From positions 16,778-24,727 of the forward strand of contig DIAL01000108.1 of NCBI GenBank assembly GCA_002414705.1: a stretch of 7,950 nucleotides of DNA, given 5' to 3'. Of this stretch, positions 6,945-7,950 are shown one piece after another (position 1 is the stretch's first letter; every line of letters begins with the position of its first letter). Under the pieces are notes generated by a model that was not told the DNA's origin, did no database searches, and saw nothing but the letters and a program-made list of their open reading frames with translations. The DNA is from Flavobacteriaceae bacterium UBA5079. Lineage in GTDB: Bacteria; Bacteroidota; Bacteroidia; Flavobacteriales; Flavobacteriaceae. Position numbers and translations under genes: made by a program.

Positions 6945-7834
6945 TGAAAGCATTAGTGATATCAGGAGGCGGAAGTAAAGGTGCTTATGCAGGAGGCGTA
7001 GCACAATATTTAATGGAGGAAAAGGGTAAAACGTATGATATGTTTTTAGGGACATCTACAGGTAGTTTATTAATTCCGCATTTAGCCGTTGGTGATATTC
7101 CGAAACTTTATGATATGTACACGAATGTGCAACAACATGATATTTTTAGCGTGAGTCCCTTTGTGCAACGCAAAAAAGGAGATCGTGAATATGTATCTAT
7201 TGATTTTGTTAATTCCATTTGGCAATTTATTCGTAGAAAACGGACTTTTGGAGAAAGCAAAGCTTTAAGGCGTCATATAAAAAAGAAATTTACAGAACAG
7301 GAATATCATAAAATACGTACCATAAATAAAGAAGTGGTTGTTACGGTGTCTAATCTATCAAAAAACTCGGTGGAATACAAATCCATCAAAGATTGCAGCT
7401 ATGACGAGTTCTGCAATTGGATTTGGATTTCCTGTAACTATATTCCATTTATGTCTATAGCAAAAGTTAACGGTTTTGAATACGCAGACGGTGGTTTAGG
7501 TTGTGTAGTGCCTATTCGGGAAGCTATAAATAGAGGAGCCACAGAAGTGGATGCTATAATTTTGGAAGCAGAAAATATTGAACACCAAAAAGTATTGGGT
7601 AAAAACCCGTTTTCTCTTATGATTAATTTGTTTGGACATTTACTAAATCAAGTAGAGCGTAATGATATCTTGATTGGCAAATTGGCGGCAAAAAACAGAG
7701 GAGTAAAACTCAATTTATACTACACACCATCCAGCTTAACCGAGAATTCTTTAATATTCAGCAAGCGGCTCATGACAAAGTGGTGGCAGCAAGGGTATGA
7801 TAATGCACAAAAGCGGCATACAAATAATACGTAA
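6944..7834 (+). CDS. Patatin-like phospholipase family protein (second of tandem pair)
   Basis: The product is a 296-residue patatin-fold hydrolase, paralogue of the gene just upstream. All catalytic elements are at the same positions: SGGGSKGAY at 7-15, GTSTG at 36-40 (nucleophile Ser38) and Asp182 in YADGGLG. The two proteins align without gaps over residues 1-290 with about 154 identities by my count (53%). Best kept are the N-terminal 40 residues and 131-210, including WISCNY at 161-166 and the catalytic Asp region; residues 71-130 have drifted most. The C-terminus is short and basic (KRHTNNT) instead of the acidic tail of the sister. No signal peptide is seen. The ATG shares one base with the stop of the first copy, which suggests translational coupling and a fixed ratio. 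Both copies look functional; substrate unknown. Confidence 0.9.
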   Translation: MKALVISGGGSKGAYAGGVAQYLMEEKGKTYDMFLGTSTGSLLIPHLAVGDIPKLYDMYTNVQQHDIFSVSPFVQRKKGDREYVSIDFVNSIWQFIRRKRTFGESKALRRHIKKKFTEQEYHKIRTINKEVVVTVSNLSKNSVEYKSIKDCSYDEFCNWIWISCNYIPFMSIAKVNGFEYADGGLGCVVPIREAINRGATEVDAIILEAENIEHQKVLGKNPFSLMINLFGHLLNQVERNDILIGKLAAKNRGVKLNLYYTPSSLTENSLIFSKRLMTKWWQQGYDNAQKRHTNNT

Positions 7835-7884
7835 AAAAGACTAGGTGTTAATGCTTGACGATTTGTAACACCATCCTGGTTTTT
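7833..7884. terminator. Probable bidirectional transcription terminator
   Basis: A perfect 7-bp inverted repeat, GGTGTTA at 7844-7850 and TAACACC at 7866-7872, encloses a 15-base loop. It is flanked by six A residues at 7833-7838 and five T residues at 7880-7884, so a hairpin followed by a U-tract would form in transcripts from either strand, with 5 and 7 bases between stem and tract. It sits directly after the stop of the second patatin gene and before the probable end of a converging gene. The stem is short and the loop large, so its strength is uncertain. A small alternative hairpin, ACCA-TCC-TGGT (7870-7880), abuts the plus-strand T-tract. Confidence 0.45.
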
Positions 7885-7886
7885 GA

Positions 7887-7950
7887 TTAAATAGCTTGAT
7901 TGTCTAATTCTATTTGAGAATCGGTTTTAAAGTTATTGCTTGCATATTTA
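7887..7950 (-). CDS. Probable C-terminal end of a converging gene, product unknown
   Basis: Read on the minus strand from the right edge, an open frame of 20 codons ends in TAA at 7889-7887. Its peptide ends in FKTDSQIELDNQAI, which has a normal protein-like, acidic composition. A short open frame in AT-rich DNA can occur by chance, so the call depends on its position just beyond a two-way terminator and on the need for some gene to follow. No family can be recognised from 20 residues. Confidence 0.45.
   Translation of the reverse strand, partial: KYASNNFKTDSQIELDNQAI

Larger units (their letters stand above)
6015..7834 (+). repeat. Diverged tandem gene duplication (two patatin-like genes)
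   Basis: The two adjacent genes are head-to-tail copies. At the DNA level they have diverged, but exact matches survive where the protein is most constrained: the 20 bases at 6489-6508 recur at 7418-7437 (encoding part of WIWISCN), and GGAAGTAAAGGTGCTT at 6042-6057 recurs in the same place of the second gene. Similarity is clear in the protein and patchy in the DNA, so the duplication is not recent. Confidence 0.85.

Noticed and set aside
6015..7834. Patatin-like proteins as effectors of an anti-phage system (CBASS CapV type)
   Set aside because: No cyclic-nucleotide synthase, sensor, ubiquitin-like accessory or other defence gene is present, and the neighbours are a peptidase and housekeeping genes. 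The catalytic motifs alone do not imply defence.

Overview
The window is an ordinary chromosomal stretch from a member of the Bacteroidota, most likely a flavobacterium (family Flavobacteriaceae). The clues are AT-rich DNA, gene starts without Shine-Dalgarno sequences but with A-rich leaders, a promoter of the Bacteroidota type (TTTG, 19 bases, TAnnTTTG) before pheT, and a signal peptide cleaved just before Gln-Gln. The genus cannot be fixed from the sequence alone.

Left part (1-3927, minus strand): three housekeeping genes point leftwards. In order of transcription they are recG (branched-DNA helicase), trmL (2'-O-methyltransferase for the tRNA wobble base) and pheT (phenylalanyl-tRNA synthetase beta chain, of which only the first 388 residues lie in the window). 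recG and trmL are 67 bases apart and may share a transcript. pheT has its own recognisable promoter in the 98-base gap behind trmL.

Right part (4009-7834, plus strand): an apparent three-gene operon runs divergently from recG. It starts with an exported M1-family zinc aminopeptidase, followed after 2 bases by a patatin-like lipid acyl hydrolase, which overlaps by one base a second patatin-like protein. The two patatin-like proteins align without gaps over about 290 residues with about 53% identity (counted by hand) and both keep the Ser-Asp catalytic dyad, so they are a diverged tandem duplication. The peptidase should work outside the cytoplasm and the two hydrolases inside it. Their shared job, if any, is not evident.

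Right edge (7835-7950): a 7-bp perfect inverted repeat flanked by an A-tract and a T-tract looks like a two-way terminator. It is followed by a short open frame on the minus strand that is probably the last 20 codons of a converging gene.

I found no RNA gene, insertion sequence, CRISPR array, phage gene or toxin-antitoxin pair, and no gene-free stretch above 120 bases. No clearly new biological system is visible. The tandem patatin pair behind an exported peptidase is the part most worth a second look.
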